Positions 1-8,266 of a DNA stretch of 64,000 nucleotides are shown one piece after another. Numbering within the stretch: position 1 is the stretch's first letter; each line of letters begins with the position of its first letter. The notes beneath the pieces are model-generated. The model was not told where the DNA came from, did not search any database, and worked only from the letters and a program-made list of their open reading frames with translations. The stretch covers positions 33,016-97,015 of the forward strand of contig JAGPMW010000005.1 of assembly GCA_018052705.1 (NCBI GenBank), read 5' to 3'. This stretch comes from Selenomonas sp. Lineage in GTDB: Bacteria; Bacillota; Negativicutes; Selenomonadales; Selenomonadaceae. The position numbers were made by a program, and so were the translations under genes.

Positions 1-394
1 AATCAATATCACCACCAGCCAGCGTCTCCCCGACCGCGGTTGCACAGCCATTATCGGAAATCATCATCATCTGCTGAAGCATATCTCCCAGGCGAAGCTG
101 ATAGCCTGGCTGCAGCCGGGTGCACTCAACATCAGCAGCATTGCTGCTGGTTTCCACAATCCGATCCATCTTGCCGTTTTCCAAAGCAAGAATGCACGTC
201 ATGATTTTCGTCATACTGGCAGGGTATTCCCGCTTATCAGCATTTTTCTCAAAAAGCACTTCGCCAGTTGCTTCATTGACCACAATGGCAGCATCAGCTG
301 TAATATCCGGAGCAGCAGCCAGCGCTGTCGTCCACACCAGCATTTGCAGTAATCCAACGACCAGTCCTGCTATCACTTGTTTTCTGAATTTCAT
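1..394 (-). CDS. D-alanyl-D-alanine carboxypeptidase, N-terminal part (cut by window edge)
   Basis: Penicillin-binding carboxypeptidase of the S11 family, which trims the terminal D-Ala from peptidoglycan stem peptides outside the cytoplasmic membrane. The reverse complement from the ATG at 394 gives 131 residues. They start with a signal peptide (KQ, a hydrophobic stretch, then an ALAAA cleavage region), followed by the SxxK motif as SMTK (about residue 60, nucleophile Ser) and the SxN motif as SDN (about 113). The KTG box and C-terminal anchor lie beyond the left edge. The start is 22 bases after the cysteine desulfurase stop, so the gene may be read from the rrf2 promoter. Family is clear; the exact paralogue (DacA, DacF) cannot be told. 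Confidence 0.9.
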   Translation of the reverse strand, partial: MKFRKQVIAGLVVGLLQMLVWTTALAAAPDITADAAIVVNEATGEVLFEKNADKREYPASMTKIMTCILALENGKMDRIVETSSNAADVECTRLQPGYQLRLGDMLQQMMMISDNGCATAVGETLAGGDID

Positions 395-416
395 CGTCTT
401 AGTAAGTCTCTTTTCC

Positions 417-1571
417 TTATTTCGGTTCTTTATTCCTCAATGCCTGTACAATATCTGCCAATGCCTCTACAAAGCGCTGCAAATCATCCTGAGTTGTGAA
501 TCGTCCCAGCGTAACCCGCAGCGCTGAAGATGCCTGTGCCTTTGTCTGCCCCATGGCCAGCAGCACATGAGAGGGCTCGAGTGAACCCGCGCTGCAGGCG
601 CTGCCTGCAGACACAGCAAACCCGGCCATATCAAGCCGGATCAACAGGCTGTCATGCGGCAGTCCCTTAATTCCAAAGTTTACGCTGCCAGGCAGACGAT
701 ACTTCAGATCTCCATTGATCCACGTACCATCAATTGCCAGTATTTCCTGTATCAGGATATCGCGCAGCTCTGACAGACGTTCCCATTCCGGTCCCAGTTC
801 CGCCATCGCCAATTCTGAAGCTTTGCCAATACCTACAATTGCCGCCACATTCTCGGTACCAGCCCGCAGCCCACGTTCCTGTTCCCCACCATGGATCAGG
901 CTGTCCGGCTGAAAACCGCGCCGAATATAAAGCACGCCGATTCCTTTCGGCCCATAGATTTTATGGCTCGAAAGCGACAGGCCATCAACATGAAGCTCAT
1001 CTACCGCCAAGGGGATATGTCCAGCCGCCTGAACGGCGTCCGTATGAAAGAATATTCCGCGTTTCTGAAGCCAGCCTCCAATCTCAGAAATCGGCTCAAT
1101 TGTGCCAACTTCATTATTTGCGGTCATAATACTGACTAGAATCGTATCATCACGAACAGCTTCCTGAACGGCTTTCGGCATTACCCGCCCGTCAATGTCC
1201 ACTGGCAACCAGGTCACTGAAAATCCTTCCTGCTCGAGATAACGACAGGCATTCTGCACCGCCGGATGCTCAATTCGGGTTGTCACGATATGGCTGCCTC
1301 TGCCCGCGCGCCGCAAAGCAAAAGCCATCCCCTTGATGGCCCAGTTATCACTCTCACTGCCACCACTGGTAAAGAATATCTCCGACGGGTCCGCCTGAAG
1401 CAGCGCAGCGACCTGTTCTCTAGCCGCAGCTACGGCCTGACGAGCCTCACGCCCAAAGGAATAGATGGCAGATGCATTGCCAAAACGATCCGTGAGATAC
1501 GGCATCATTGCCTGCAATACCCGCTCATCGAGCGGCGTTGTTGCTGCATAGTCCAGATAAACAGGCTTCAT
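417..1571 (-). CDS. iscS: cysteine desulfurase (IscS/NifS family)
   Basis: PLP enzyme that takes sulfur from L-cysteine to form a persulfide used for Fe-S clusters and tRNA thiolation. The 384 residues begin MKPVYLDYAATTP, the usual family N terminus. An earlier in-frame start at 1580 would add only three residues and lies inside rrf2. Visible are the SGGSESDN phosphate-binding region (about 70), the PLP lysine in SSHKIYGPKG (about 200) and the mobile active-site cysteine in SAGSACSAGS (about 325). The ATG overlaps the rrf2 TGA (ATGA), showing translational coupling to its likely regulator. No iscU-type scaffold gene follows. It may also feed sulfur to MnmA, encoded at 22.8-23.9 kb, but that is inference. 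Confidence 0.95.
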   Translation of the reverse strand: MKPVYLDYAATTPLDERVLQAMMPYLTDRFGNASAIYSFGREARQAVAAAREQVAALLQADPSEIFFTSGGSESDNWAIKGMAFALRRAGRGSHIVTTRIEHPAVQNACRYLEQEGFSVTWLPVDIDGRVMPKAVQEAVRDDTILVSIMTANNEVGTIEPISEIGGWLQKRGIFFHTDAVQAAGHIPLAVDELHVDGLSLSSHKIYGPKGIGVLYIRRGFQPDSLIHGGEQERGLRAGTENVAAIVGIGKASELAMAELGPEWERLSELRDILIQEILAIDGTWINGDLKYRLPGSVNFGIKGLPHDSLLIRLDMAGFAVSAGSACSAGSLEPSHVLLAMGQTKAQASSALRVTLGRFTTQDDLQRFVEALADIVQALRNKEPK

Positions 1572-2017
1572 CGTGCACACCCCACATGCTCACGGCCCTC
1601 ATCATTTTCCAGCAGGGTCTGGAGCGTAATACTGTTCAATACGCCACTGATACTGTCACAAACTTTCTCCCAGATACCACGCGTCACACAAGCGCAAGCC
1701 TTGTCACAACACTGTTCTTCGGCCTCAGCATCTGCCAGCAGGCAGTCGACAACGGCAATCGGCCCTTCTACGGTCGTAATGATCGCGCCAATCGTGATTT
1801 CTGACGGTGCCTTGCCCAGCATATAACCGCCCTGAGCTCCACGGATGCTCTGGACCAGCCCCTCACGGCGCAATGGCACCATAAGCTGCTCCAGATAATT
1901 CTCTGAAAGGCCCTGGCTCTGAGCCACGCTCTTTAAGGATACGGGGCCGTCACCATAGCGCAGCGCCAGCTCGTACAAAGCCGTCACACTGTATCTTCCT
2001 TTTGTTGATATTTTCAT
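1568..2017 (-). CDS. Rrf2-family transcriptional regulator (IscR-like)
   Basis: Small winged-helix repressor of the Rrf2 family, 149 residues, starting MKISTKGRYS as in IscR and CymR. The N-terminal 70 residues carry the helix-turn-helix and the wing (RGAQGGYML). The C-terminal part has cysteines at about 92, 103, 104, 108, 110 and 120. Residues near 92, 98 and 104 bind the [2Fe-2S] cluster in IscR, so cluster binding is plausible although the spacing differs. It is the first gene of an operon with iscS, behind a strong promoter and an IscR-type operator, which points to autoregulation by Fe-S status. A CymR-like role in cysteine control is the alternative. Confidence 0.92.
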   Translation of the reverse strand: MKISTKGRYSVTALYELALRYGDGPVSLKSVAQSQGLSENYLEQLMVPLRREGLVQSIRGAQGGYMLGKAPSEITIGAIITTVEGPIAVVDCLLADAEAEEQCCDKACACVTRGIWEKVCDSISGVLNSITLQTLLENDEGREHVGCAR

Positions 2018-2031
2018 GATCCACCTCTGAA

Positions 2032-2053
2032 TCCCGAGTAGTTTAGTCAGATT
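2032..2053 (-). promoter_or_regulatory. IscR type-1-like operator in the rrf2 leader
   Basis: On the minus strand the site reads AATCTGACTAAACTACTCGG, just downstream of the -10 box. It matches most positions of the known IscR type-1 consensus (GACT, four A/T-rich bases, YAGTCRR), with a G-to-C change in the second half. Its position over the expected transcription start fits repression by the Rrf2 protein encoded next. Confidence 0.55.
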
Positions 2054-2063
2054 TCATCTTTCC

Positions 2064-2092
2064 AATATAGCAGAAACAGCCTTTGCTGTCAA
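2064..2092 (-). promoter_or_regulatory. sigma-70-type promoter of rrf2-iscS
   Basis: On the minus strand TTGACA (2092-2087) is followed after exactly 17 bases by TATATT (2069-2064). The -35 starts only 8 bases after the rarA stop. No other promoter of similar quality is seen before rrf2. Confidence 0.8.
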
Positions 2093-2099
2093 AGCCGAT

Positions 2100-3437
2100 T
2101 TAAAACCGCTCTGGCCAGCAATGATGTAAATATGCGCCGAGACGTTTTTCCTCGCCATTACCTGATGGCTCATAATAATGTGCTGCCGACAGTTCCTCCG
2201 GCAGATATTGCTGGGATGTGAAATGGCCCGGATAGTCATGCGGATAGATATATTCCGTTCCATGCCCAAGTTGGGATGCGCCCTTGTAATGTGCATCCCG
2301 GAGATGGACCGGCACTGTCCCACAGTTTTTCGTTTCCACATCCCGCAGCGCAGCAAAGATCCCCTTGCATGCCGCGTTGCTCTTAGGCGCTGATGCTACA
2401 TAAGTCACTGCCTGCCCTAATGTTATTTTAGCTTCAGGCATACCGATGAACTGGACCGCATTGGCCGCATTCATCGCTACAACCAGTGCCAGCGGATCGG
2501 CATTGCCCACATCCTCCGAGGCACAGATCACAATACGACGGGCAATAAACTTCACATCCTCGCCGGCTGCCAGCATCCGGGCCAGATAGTGCAGCGCTGC
2601 ATCAGGATCGCTGCCCCGCATGCTCTTGATAAAAGCCGACACTGTATCATAATGATTGTCCCCTTTTTTATCATAGCGCTGAACCTTTTGTCCCAAGATC
2701 TCCTGGACCATTGCCAGCGTAATGGTTCCACCGCTTAGTGGCAGCATCGCGGCCGCCCCCTCGAGAATATTAAGCGCCATCCTGGCATCGCCGCCTGCCA
2801 GCTGGGCAATCGCCAGCAGTACCTCGTCTGTTGACTCGATAGACTGCGCGCCGAGCCCTCGTTCCGTATCGGCCAATGCCTGCTGTAGAATCTTCACGAG
2901 CTGCCCATCCGTAAGCTGATACAACCGCACAATACGGACCCTGGACAGCAGGGCGTGATTGACCTCAAAGAACGGATTCTCTGTAGTAGCACCAATCAGA
3001 ATCAGCCGCCCATCCTCTACATACGGCAGCAATACATCCTGCTGACTCTTGTTAAAACGATGGATCTCGTCAATAAACACAATCGTCTGCTTTTGATAGT
3101 ACCGACGCTTTTCATCGGCTTCCCTGACAATCTGACGGATATCCTGGATACCAGCGGATACCGCGTTGAGCTTGCAAAACACACTGCCGGTCATGCCTGC
3201 AATCATCTGCGCCAGAGTCGTCTTACCAGTGCCTGGTGGTCCATAAAAGATCATCGAGGAGATCTGATCCTGTTCGATCATTCGCCGCAAGAAATGCCCG
3301 CTTCCCACGGCCTCCTGTTGACCAATAAACTCCTTAAAATTCCGCGGCCGCATACGCCTGGCGAGCGGTTCAAACTGCCTTGCCGGTCCATCTGTACTGC
3401 CCATAGCACTGCTGTCAGCGGCAGCGAACAGGTCCAT
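2100..3437 (-). CDS. rarA: replication-associated recombination protein A (RarA/MgsA AAA+ ATPase)
   Basis: Clamp-loader-like AAA+ ATPase that acts at stalled replication forks. Walker A GPPGTGKT lies about residue 66, Walker B VFIDEIHRF about 120, and sensor 1 GATTEN about 149. The C-terminal half carries the RarA tetramerisation and MgsA-type regions (SAFIKSMRGSDPDAALHYLA, ASEDVGNADPLAL). The start at 3437 gives MDLFAAADS, like the family's usual MDLF start, with GGAG 11 bases upstream. An in-frame ATG at 3464 adds nine residues but has a poorly spaced ribosome site. The stop lies 8 bases from the rrf2 promoter. Length (445) is normal. Confidence 0.95.
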   Translation of the reverse strand: MDLFAAADSSAMGSTDGPARQFEPLARRMRPRNFKEFIGQQEAVGSGHFLRRMIEQDQISSMIFYGPPGTGKTTLAQMIAGMTGSVFCKLNAVSAGIQDIRQIVREADEKRRYYQKQTIVFIDEIHRFNKSQQDVLLPYVEDGRLILIGATTENPFFEVNHALLSRVRIVRLYQLTDGQLVKILQQALADTERGLGAQSIESTDEVLLAIAQLAGGDARMALNILEGAAAMLPLSGGTITLAMVQEILGQKVQRYDKKGDNHYDTVSAFIKSMRGSDPDAALHYLARMLAAGEDVKFIARRIVICASEDVGNADPLALVVAMNAANAVQFIGMPEAKITLGQAVTYVASAPKSNAACKGIFAALRDVETKNCGTVPVHLRDAHYKGASQLGHGTEYIYPHDYPGHFTSQQYLPEELSAAHYYEPSGNGEEKRLGAYLHHCWPERF

Positions 3438-3469
3438 TGCGCTGCCGGCTCCTTTATCTGCCATTTCCT

Positions 3470-3925
3470 TCAGCCCTTTCCTGTCGACCCAAATCCGCCC
3501 TGCCGCTCGGCCCCCTGTCCGACAGCATCATCATCTGCAACCAGATAGCGGCCAAATATCCCCTGTGCGATACGATCCCCTTTCCGAATAGCAAACGACT
3601 CGCTGCCACGATTCCAGAGGGCGATATAGATATGCCCCTCATTATCAGGGTTGTCATAATAGTCGGCATCAACCACCCCCACGCTGTTCACAAGGACCAG
3701 CTGATGTTTCACTGCCATACTCGAACGAATATGGATAGTCAGCACCTCATCAGGCTGCATATAAGCTTTGATACCCGTCGGAATCATGACCTGCTCATCA
3801 GGCCCGATAGTCACCGACTCACCAGCCTCAAAATCATAGCCAGCACTAGCCGCGGTCTTGCGCACCGGCAGGCTGATACCTTTATCCTGCCAATCCCTCA
3901 CTATATCAAATCCTCTTGTTTTCAT
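3470..3925 (-). CDS. dut: dUTP diphosphatase (trimeric dUTPase)
   Basis: Hydrolyses dUTP to dUMP and pyrophosphate, keeping uracil out of DNA and supplying dUMP for dTMP synthesis. The 151 residues show the five dUTPase motifs: AGYD (motif 1), RSSMA (motif 2), GVVDADY with the catalytic Asp (motif 3), RKGDRIAQ (motif 4) and GGFGSTG (motif 5, P-loop-like). The start at 3925 follows AAGGAG at good distance; upstream in-frame codons run into the hfq terminator and are rejected. The rarA gene follows after a short gap, so the two are probably co-transcribed. Confidence 0.94.
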   Translation of the reverse strand: MKTRGFDIVRDWQDKGISLPVRKTAASAGYDFEAGESVTIGPDEQVMIPTGIKAYMQPDEVLTIHIRSSMAVKHQLVLVNSVGVVDADYYDNPDNEGHIYIALWNRGSESFAIRKGDRIAQGIFGRYLVADDDAVGQGAERQGGFGSTGKG

Positions 3926-3944
3926 AAAATCTCCTTTACTGCTA

Positions 3945-3983
3945 TAGCAGATAGAAGAAAGGCCTTCCCGCCGGAAGGCCTTT
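3945..3983 (-). terminator. intrinsic terminator after hfq
   Basis: An 11-base stem AAAGGCCTTCC (3983-3973) pairs with 3968-3958 around the loop GGCG and is followed by the T-rich run CTTCTATCT on the minus strand. It separates hfq from dut. Confidence 0.85.
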
Positions 3984-3993
3984 CCATGTACGC

Positions 3994-4248
3994 TCAATTC
4001 TCTTTTTCTTCACGTTTATCCGGGCCAAAGATACCACCGACTTCACGAGCCGGAGTAATGGTAGATATCGCATGCTTATAAACCATCTGTTGTTTTCCCT
4101 GGACCTCCAGCACCACCGTGAAATTATCAAAGCCTCTGACGCTTCCCTTAATCTGGAAGCCATTCATCAGATGAATCGTAACCGCAACATTTTCCTTGCG
4201 GACCTGGTTCAGGAAACTATCCTGCAGATTGATTATTTTTGCCGGCAT
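3994..4248 (-). CDS. hfq: RNA chaperone Hfq
   Basis: Hexameric Sm-like protein that binds U-rich and A-rich RNA and helps small RNAs pair with mRNAs. The 84 residues begin [18 protein letters not shown] and show Sm1 ([23 protein letters not shown]) and the Sm2 motif as YKHAIST, the Hfq variant of YKH. The start at 4248 follows GGAGGGA at a normal distance; an in-frame start 15 bases upstream would put the ribosome site inside the gene. It follows miaA, the same miaA-hfq order seen in many bacteria. A strong terminator follows. Confidence 0.96.
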   Translation of the reverse strand: MPAKIINLQDSFLNQVRKENVAVTIHLMNGFQIKGSVRGFDNFTVVLEVQGKQQMVYKHAISTITPAREVGGIFGPDKREEKEN

Positions 4249-4287
4249 AAAGAGTCCCTCCATGTATCACAATATGTATAATATATT

Positions 4288-5238
4288 CTATTTCATCCGG
4301 AAAAATCCTGCCACATCAGTAAAAACCTTTGCGGTAAGTTCCCCTTCAGGCATTTCATCGACCATATACCAATGAATATATGGCATCCGACGATACCAGG
4401 TCAGCTGCCGCTTGGCAAAATGACGAGTCGACTTTTGGATCAACTCCACTGCTTCTTCACGAGATATTTCTCCAGCCAGCCAGCCAGCCGTTTCCTTATA
4501 GCCAATCCCCTTCATTGCCTGCATATCACGAGTCACACCATGAGCCAGCAAATGCCGAACTTCATCGGCAAGACCATTCGCAAACATTTGCAGCACCCGC
4601 TGATCGATCCGCTCGTAAAGTGACTGCCGCTCACGATTCAGCCCAATTACAAAAACATCATAGCACAGACTATCCGCATCATTTCCCTGCTTAGCCTGTG
4701 AAATCTGTTCCCCACTAAAATGAGCCACCTCAAGAGCGCGAATTACGCGTCGAAAATCGTTGACATGCAGCCGGGCCGCTGCAACAGGATCAATCTGAGC
4801 CAGCAACCCATGAACGTAATCACGGCCTCGGCTGCGCCCCAATTCCTCAAGCTGCCGCCGATATGACACATCAGCGGTAGTTTCATTGAACTGATATCCC
4901 TCCAGCAGAGCCTTAACATAAAGCCCTGTACCACCGGCCAGAATTGGAATCCGGCCTTCGGCATTGATTTGATGAATAATTGGACGGGCCTGCTCAACAA
5001 ACTCCGTGACATTAAACGCAGCCGATGGCTCCAGGATATCCACCAGATGATGAACCACCCCCTGCCGCTCTGCCGGTGTCGGCTTGGCTGAACCAATATC
5101 AAACCCCCGATAAACGAGCATCGAATCGCCAGACAGTATCTCTGAGCGCAGCCGTTTCGCGAGTTCAATCGACAACGCAGTCTTGCCAACAGCAGTCGGA
5201 CCGAGGATGACAATCAGTTTTTCTCTGCCTGCCGTCAT
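4288..5238 (-). CDS. miaA: tRNA dimethylallyltransferase
   Basis: Adds a dimethylallyl group to N6 of A37 in tRNAs that read UNN codons, the first step to ms2i6A. The P-loop GPTAVGKT is at residues 13-20, followed by the substrate region SGDSMLVYRGFDIGSAKPT, the Asp used for catalysis being in GDSM. The C-terminal FAKRQLTWYRR motif contacts the tRNA. The 316-residue length is normal. The ATG at 5238 overlaps the upstream stop by one base (TGATG), so translation is coupled to the metallo-hydrolase gene. Confidence 0.96.
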   Translation of the reverse strand: MTAGREKLIVILGPTAVGKTALSIELAKRLRSEILSGDSMLVYRGFDIGSAKPTPAERQGVVHHLVDILEPSAAFNVTEFVEQARPIIHQINAEGRIPILAGGTGLYVKALLEGYQFNETTADVSYRRQLEELGRSRGRDYVHGLLAQIDPVAAARLHVNDFRRVIRALEVAHFSGEQISQAKQGNDADSLCYDVFVIGLNRERQSLYERIDQRVLQMFANGLADEVRHLLAHGVTRDMQAMKGIGYKETAGWLAGEISREEAVELIQKSTRHFAKRQLTWYRRMPYIHWYMVDEMPEGELTAKVFTDVAGFFRMK

Positions 5239-5915
5239 CAGTCCAGCTCAATCGTTGCCGCCGGCTCCACAATATGAACCTCTGCGCGGGACATTGCTTC
5301 CGTAAGTTCTTTATAATGACGAACATCCTGATTGATTACCGGCCAGGTATTATAGTGGACAGGAATAACGTGACGGGCATTGAGCCATTGGGCTGCCAGC
5401 GCAGCATCTTCAAGCCCCATCGTATAGTTATCGCCAATCGGCAGGATAGCATAATCAATCTCATCCTTGCGGCCAATAAGCTGCATATCTCCAAACAAAG
5501 CGGTATCGCCAGCGAAATAAATCTGTAAACCACCAATATACACAACATAGCCACAAGCAATACCGCCAGCTACACCTGAGCTGTGTTTAGCCATCGTCAT
5601 ACGAACCTTACCAAACGGCAAATGCAGCGACCCGCCAAGGTTCATCGGATGCTGCCGCAGCCCCGGTACACGCTCCTCACAAAGGCGCAATACTTCAGGT
5701 GTGCTGACCAGTTCTGCCCCGTTGCGGCCCGCAATCTCCGGGGCATCCCCCAGATGATCGCTATGTGCATGAGAGATCAGAATGAAATCGCAATCGACCT
5801 CTTCTGCCTTGATTGCAGCTTTCGGATTTCCTGTCAAAAATGGATCCACCAGTACCTTATAATGTCCATCATCCAACAGAAAACAGGAATGTCCGTAATA
5901 TGTGAAATTTACCAT
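5238..5915 (-). CDS. metal-dependent hydrolase, UPF0173 (beta-lactamase fold)
   Basis: Member of the UPF0173 group of zinc hydrolases (225 residues). The sequence starts MVNFTYYGHSCFLL and has the metal motif HAHSDHLGD (HxHxDH) near residue 50, a conserved GDTALFGDM region near 140, and the C-terminal HVIPVHYNTWP motif with a further metal-binding His. The start at 5915 is preceded by AGAAGGAG at 10 bases; the GTG three codons earlier sits on top of that site. The natural substrate is not known for the group. It is the first gene before miaA and hfq. Confidence 0.9.
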   Translation of the reverse strand: MVNFTYYGHSCFLLDDGHYKVLVDPFLTGNPKAAIKAEEVDCDFILISHAHSDHLGDAPEIAGRNGAELVSTPEVLRLCEERVPGLRQHPMNLGGSLHLPFGKVRMTMAKHSSGVAGGIACGYVVYIGGLQIYFAGDTALFGDMQLIGRKDEIDYAILPIGDNYTMGLEDAALAAQWLNARHVIPVHYNTWPVINQDVRHYKELTEAMSRAEVHIVEPAATIELD

Positions 5916-6056
5916 AGCTTTCACGCTCCTTCTTGGTTGCCCCTTCTTTTTTTACGTGCTATGCTATAAGCACTATAAATATTATATCACAATTGTAGGA
6001 TTCATTGTCACACCCTACATATTTTTCATGGCTATCTAACCGGAATCGAGGTCTCT

Positions 6057-6764
6057 ATGAACGTATCCCAATTAGATTTTCCTCAGCTTACTATCCGTTT
6101 GACAAACCCTCTCAGTCAAAGGCCCCAGCTCCTCGTTACTGGTGGCAGAGCACCGTCTCCTCAGTGGTTGAAAACGCTGCGTCCTCACTGCAGTAGTTTT
6201 TGGGCAGCTGACCACGGAATTGATGCCTGCTACGCAGCTGGACTGCCGCCAGACCACTGGATCGGTGACGGTGACAGTGTCAGTACAGCTGCTCGCCAAT
6301 GGATGACCGAACTGCGCATTCCAGTAAGGCCTTTGCCAACAGATAAGGATTTTACCGATACACAGATTGCCCTGACGGCTATGACTGCCGATCCCAACGA
6401 AGGGCTGATCATTACCGGTGCGTTCGGGGGCCGCTTCGATCATCTCTACAGCACCCTGTTCGACTGTTCAGCCCGGGCTGTTCCCTGCTTTCTGATTGAC
6501 GAACAGGAAGCAGTATTTTACGTAAAAGCCGATGCGCCCCTGGCACTTACCTGTCATAAACGCCCCAAAGCACTTTCCCTAATTCCTTTTACACGAACCT
6601 GTGATGGTGTCACGATCAACAATGTCCGCTGGACACCTGACTCCACCCTTCGTCAGGCATTTCCTAATGCAATCAGCAACGAAGTGCTCGATCAGCAGCA
6701 ACCGGTATGTATCAGTATTACCAGCGGCATCCTGGGTATCTATCTCTACTGGGGCCAAGGCTGA
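6057..6764 (+). CDS. thiN: thiamin pyrophosphokinase
   Basis: Transfers pyrophosphate from ATP to thiamin to make thiamin diphosphate. The family motifs are present: WAADHGIDACYAAGLPPDHWIGDGDS (the usual GDFDS is GDGDS here), PTDKDFTDTQIAL with the acidic Mg site (about 95-110), and GAFGGRFDHLYS (about 120-132). The start follows GAGG at a good distance. It stands alone on the plus strand between divergent and convergent neighbours. A weak stem GCTGAAA/TTTCAGC (6760-6782) covers its stop and could end transcription, but it has no T run. Confidence 0.92.
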   Translation: MNVSQLDFPQLTIRLTNPLSQRPQLLVTGGRAPSPQWLKTLRPHCSSFWAADHGIDACYAAGLPPDHWIGDGDSVSTAARQWMTELRIPVRPLPTDKDFTDTQIALTAMTADPNEGLIITGAFGGRFDHLYSTLFDCSARAVPCFLIDEQEAVFYVKADAPLALTCHKRPKALSLIPFTRTCDGVTINNVRWTPDSTLRQAFPNAISNEVLDQQQPVCISITSGILGIYLYWGQG

Positions 6765-6777
6765 AATGCCTTAGGTT

Positions 6778-7584
6778 TCAGCTGAATTGCCGCTGACGCA
6801 CGGCCTCGTAGAGAACAATGGCAGCTGACATTCCGACGTTTAACGATTCTGCCTGTCCATACATGGGAATATAGGTCTTTACTGCAGATTGCAGCAGCTT
6901 GGCTGAAACGCCATTGCCCTCATTGCCAAACACGACCGCGCATTTCTGCGTAAAATCCTGCTCAAAGTGTGGCCGGGCCGTCTCGTCGAGCGCTGTAGCG
7001 TATAGCTTTAACTCACGCGTTGTCGCAAAATCCTGCAGTTCTTCCAGCGACACCTCGTCACATACAGGCAAATGGAACAGACTCCCCATCGCCGCCCGCA
7101 CGGTTTTTTCGCCAAATACATCCACCGCGCCTTTCATGAGGATGACTGCATCTGCACCAACTGAATCCGCCGTCCGAATAATAGTCCCGGCATTGCCCGG
7201 GTCCTGAACTCCATCCAAAATGACATAAAGCCCATTCTCTGCTGCCGGCAATTCTGCCAGGCAGCTTTTTTTTTGCTCCATGACCAGCAGTATTCCCTGA
7301 GGTGTATCGGTAGCACTAACCTTCCGGTATAATGTATCAGGCACTTCATAAAGCGGACATTCCTGCCGTTCAAGCTGGTCCAGCAGATCTGAGCCACGGC
7401 TTTGCCGTGCCATTTCTGCGGTATACAATGCATAGCGCAGCCCCCAGCCTGATCCAGCGGCCATCTCAGCCAATCGTATCCCTTCAGCCAGAAACAAGCC
7501 TTCCCTGGTTCGATGTTTACGATTTGTCAGACTCGCTGCCAGTTTAATCTTCTTATTCGTCAGACTGTCAATCCGTTCCCGCAT
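6778..7584 (-). CDS. TrmH/SpoU-family RNA 2'-O-methyltransferase
   Basis: SPOUT-class methyltransferase that methylates ribose 2'-O in rRNA or tRNA. The N-terminal RNA-binding part carries KHRTREGLFLAEGIRL. The catalytic part has motif 1 VQDPGNAGTIIRTAD (about 125), motif 2 VVFGNEGNGVS (about 210) and motif 3 SLNVGMSAAIVLYE (about 245), which together form the knotted AdoMet site. Length is 268. It lies downstream of rplT behind a terminator, as often seen in Firmicutes, and may depend on readthrough. The target nucleotide cannot be deduced. Confidence 0.9.
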   Translation of the reverse strand: MRERIDSLTNKKIKLAASLTNRKHRTREGLFLAEGIRLAEMAAGSGWGLRYALYTAEMARQSRGSDLLDQLERQECPLYEVPDTLYRKVSATDTPQGILLVMEQKKSCLAELPAAENGLYVILDGVQDPGNAGTIIRTADSVGADAVILMKGAVDVFGEKTVRAAMGSLFHLPVCDEVSLEELQDFATTRELKLYATALDETARPHFEQDFTQKCAVVFGNEGNGVSAKLLQSAVKTYIPMYGQAESLNVGMSAAIVLYEAVRQRQFS

Positions 7585-7602
7585 AGCTGTGCCTCCATCC
7601 TT

Positions 7603-7647
7603 TATACAAGAAAAGGGTTTGATGGAATCAACAACTCCATCAAACCC
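7603..7647 (-). terminator. intrinsic terminator after rplT
   Basis: Stem GGGTTTGATGGA (7647-7636) pairs with 7626-7615 around a 9-base loop and is followed by TTTTCTTG on the minus strand. It ends the infC-rpmI-rplT transcript. Confidence 0.85.
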
Positions 7648-7665
7648 ACTTACCAGTCCTGTAGA

Positions 7666-8019
7666 TTACAGGTTCTCTTTTGCAACAGCAACGAGCTGAG
7701 CAAATGCCTTCTCATCCGAGATGGCAAGGTCAGCCAGCATCTTGCGGTTAACCTCAACGCCAGCCTTCGTCAGGCCGCATACCAGACGGCTGTAGGAAAT
7801 GCCGTTGATACGTGCAGCAGCGTTGATACGTGCAATCCAAAGACGGCGGAAGTTGCCCGTCTTTGCACGACGATCACGACGTGCATAATAGAGAGCCTTC
7901 ATCAGGGTCTCGTTAGCTTTCTTAAACTGTTTGCTCTTGGAACCCTTGTAGCCCTTGGTGAGCTTCAGGATTTTCTTATGACGTCTATGTGCAGTCACGC
8001 CTACTTTTACTCTTGGCAT
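7666..8019 (-). CDS. rplT: 50S ribosomal protein L20
   Basis: Early-assembly 23S rRNA-binding protein of the large subunit. The 117 residues start [19 protein letters not shown] and contain the signature [18 protein letters not shown]. In other bacteria L20 also represses its own operon by binding the mRNA leader. It is the last gene of infC-rpmI-rplT and is followed by a strong terminator. Confidence 0.97.
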   Translation of the reverse strand: MPRVKVGVTAHRRHKKILKLTKGYKGSKSKQFKKANETLMKALYYARRDRRAKTGNFRRLWIARINAAARINGISYSRLVCGLTKAGVEVNRKMLADLAISDEKAFAQLVAVAKENL

Positions 8020-8068
8020 GGTTTCATCCTCCTAAAAAACAAGTAGTAGTCTCAAATCAATGTCGCAA

Positions 8069-8266
8069 TTAAGCGTACGGAAGCATTCTCTTTACACGGC
8101 CGTAATCAGCGGACGTAGCAAGAGCAGCTTTACGCATATTACGTTTGCGTTTCGGTGATTTCTTCTCGAGAATATGGCTCTTAAAAGCCTTGTTACGTTT
8201 GAATTCACCACTACCCGTTACGGTAAAGCGTTTTGCAGCAGCTCTGCGAGTTTTAATCTTTGGCAT
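8069..8266 (-). CDS. rpmI: 50S ribosomal protein L35
   Basis: Small basic protein of the large subunit, 65 residues, starting [20 protein letters not shown] and ending in the usual basic tail. Its start overlaps the infC stop by 14 bases, so translation is probably coupled, and rplT follows 49 bases later. Confidence 0.97.
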   Translation of the reverse strand: MPKIKTRRAAAKRFTVTGSGEFKRNKAFKSHILEKKSPKRKRNMRKAALATSADYGRVKRMLPYA

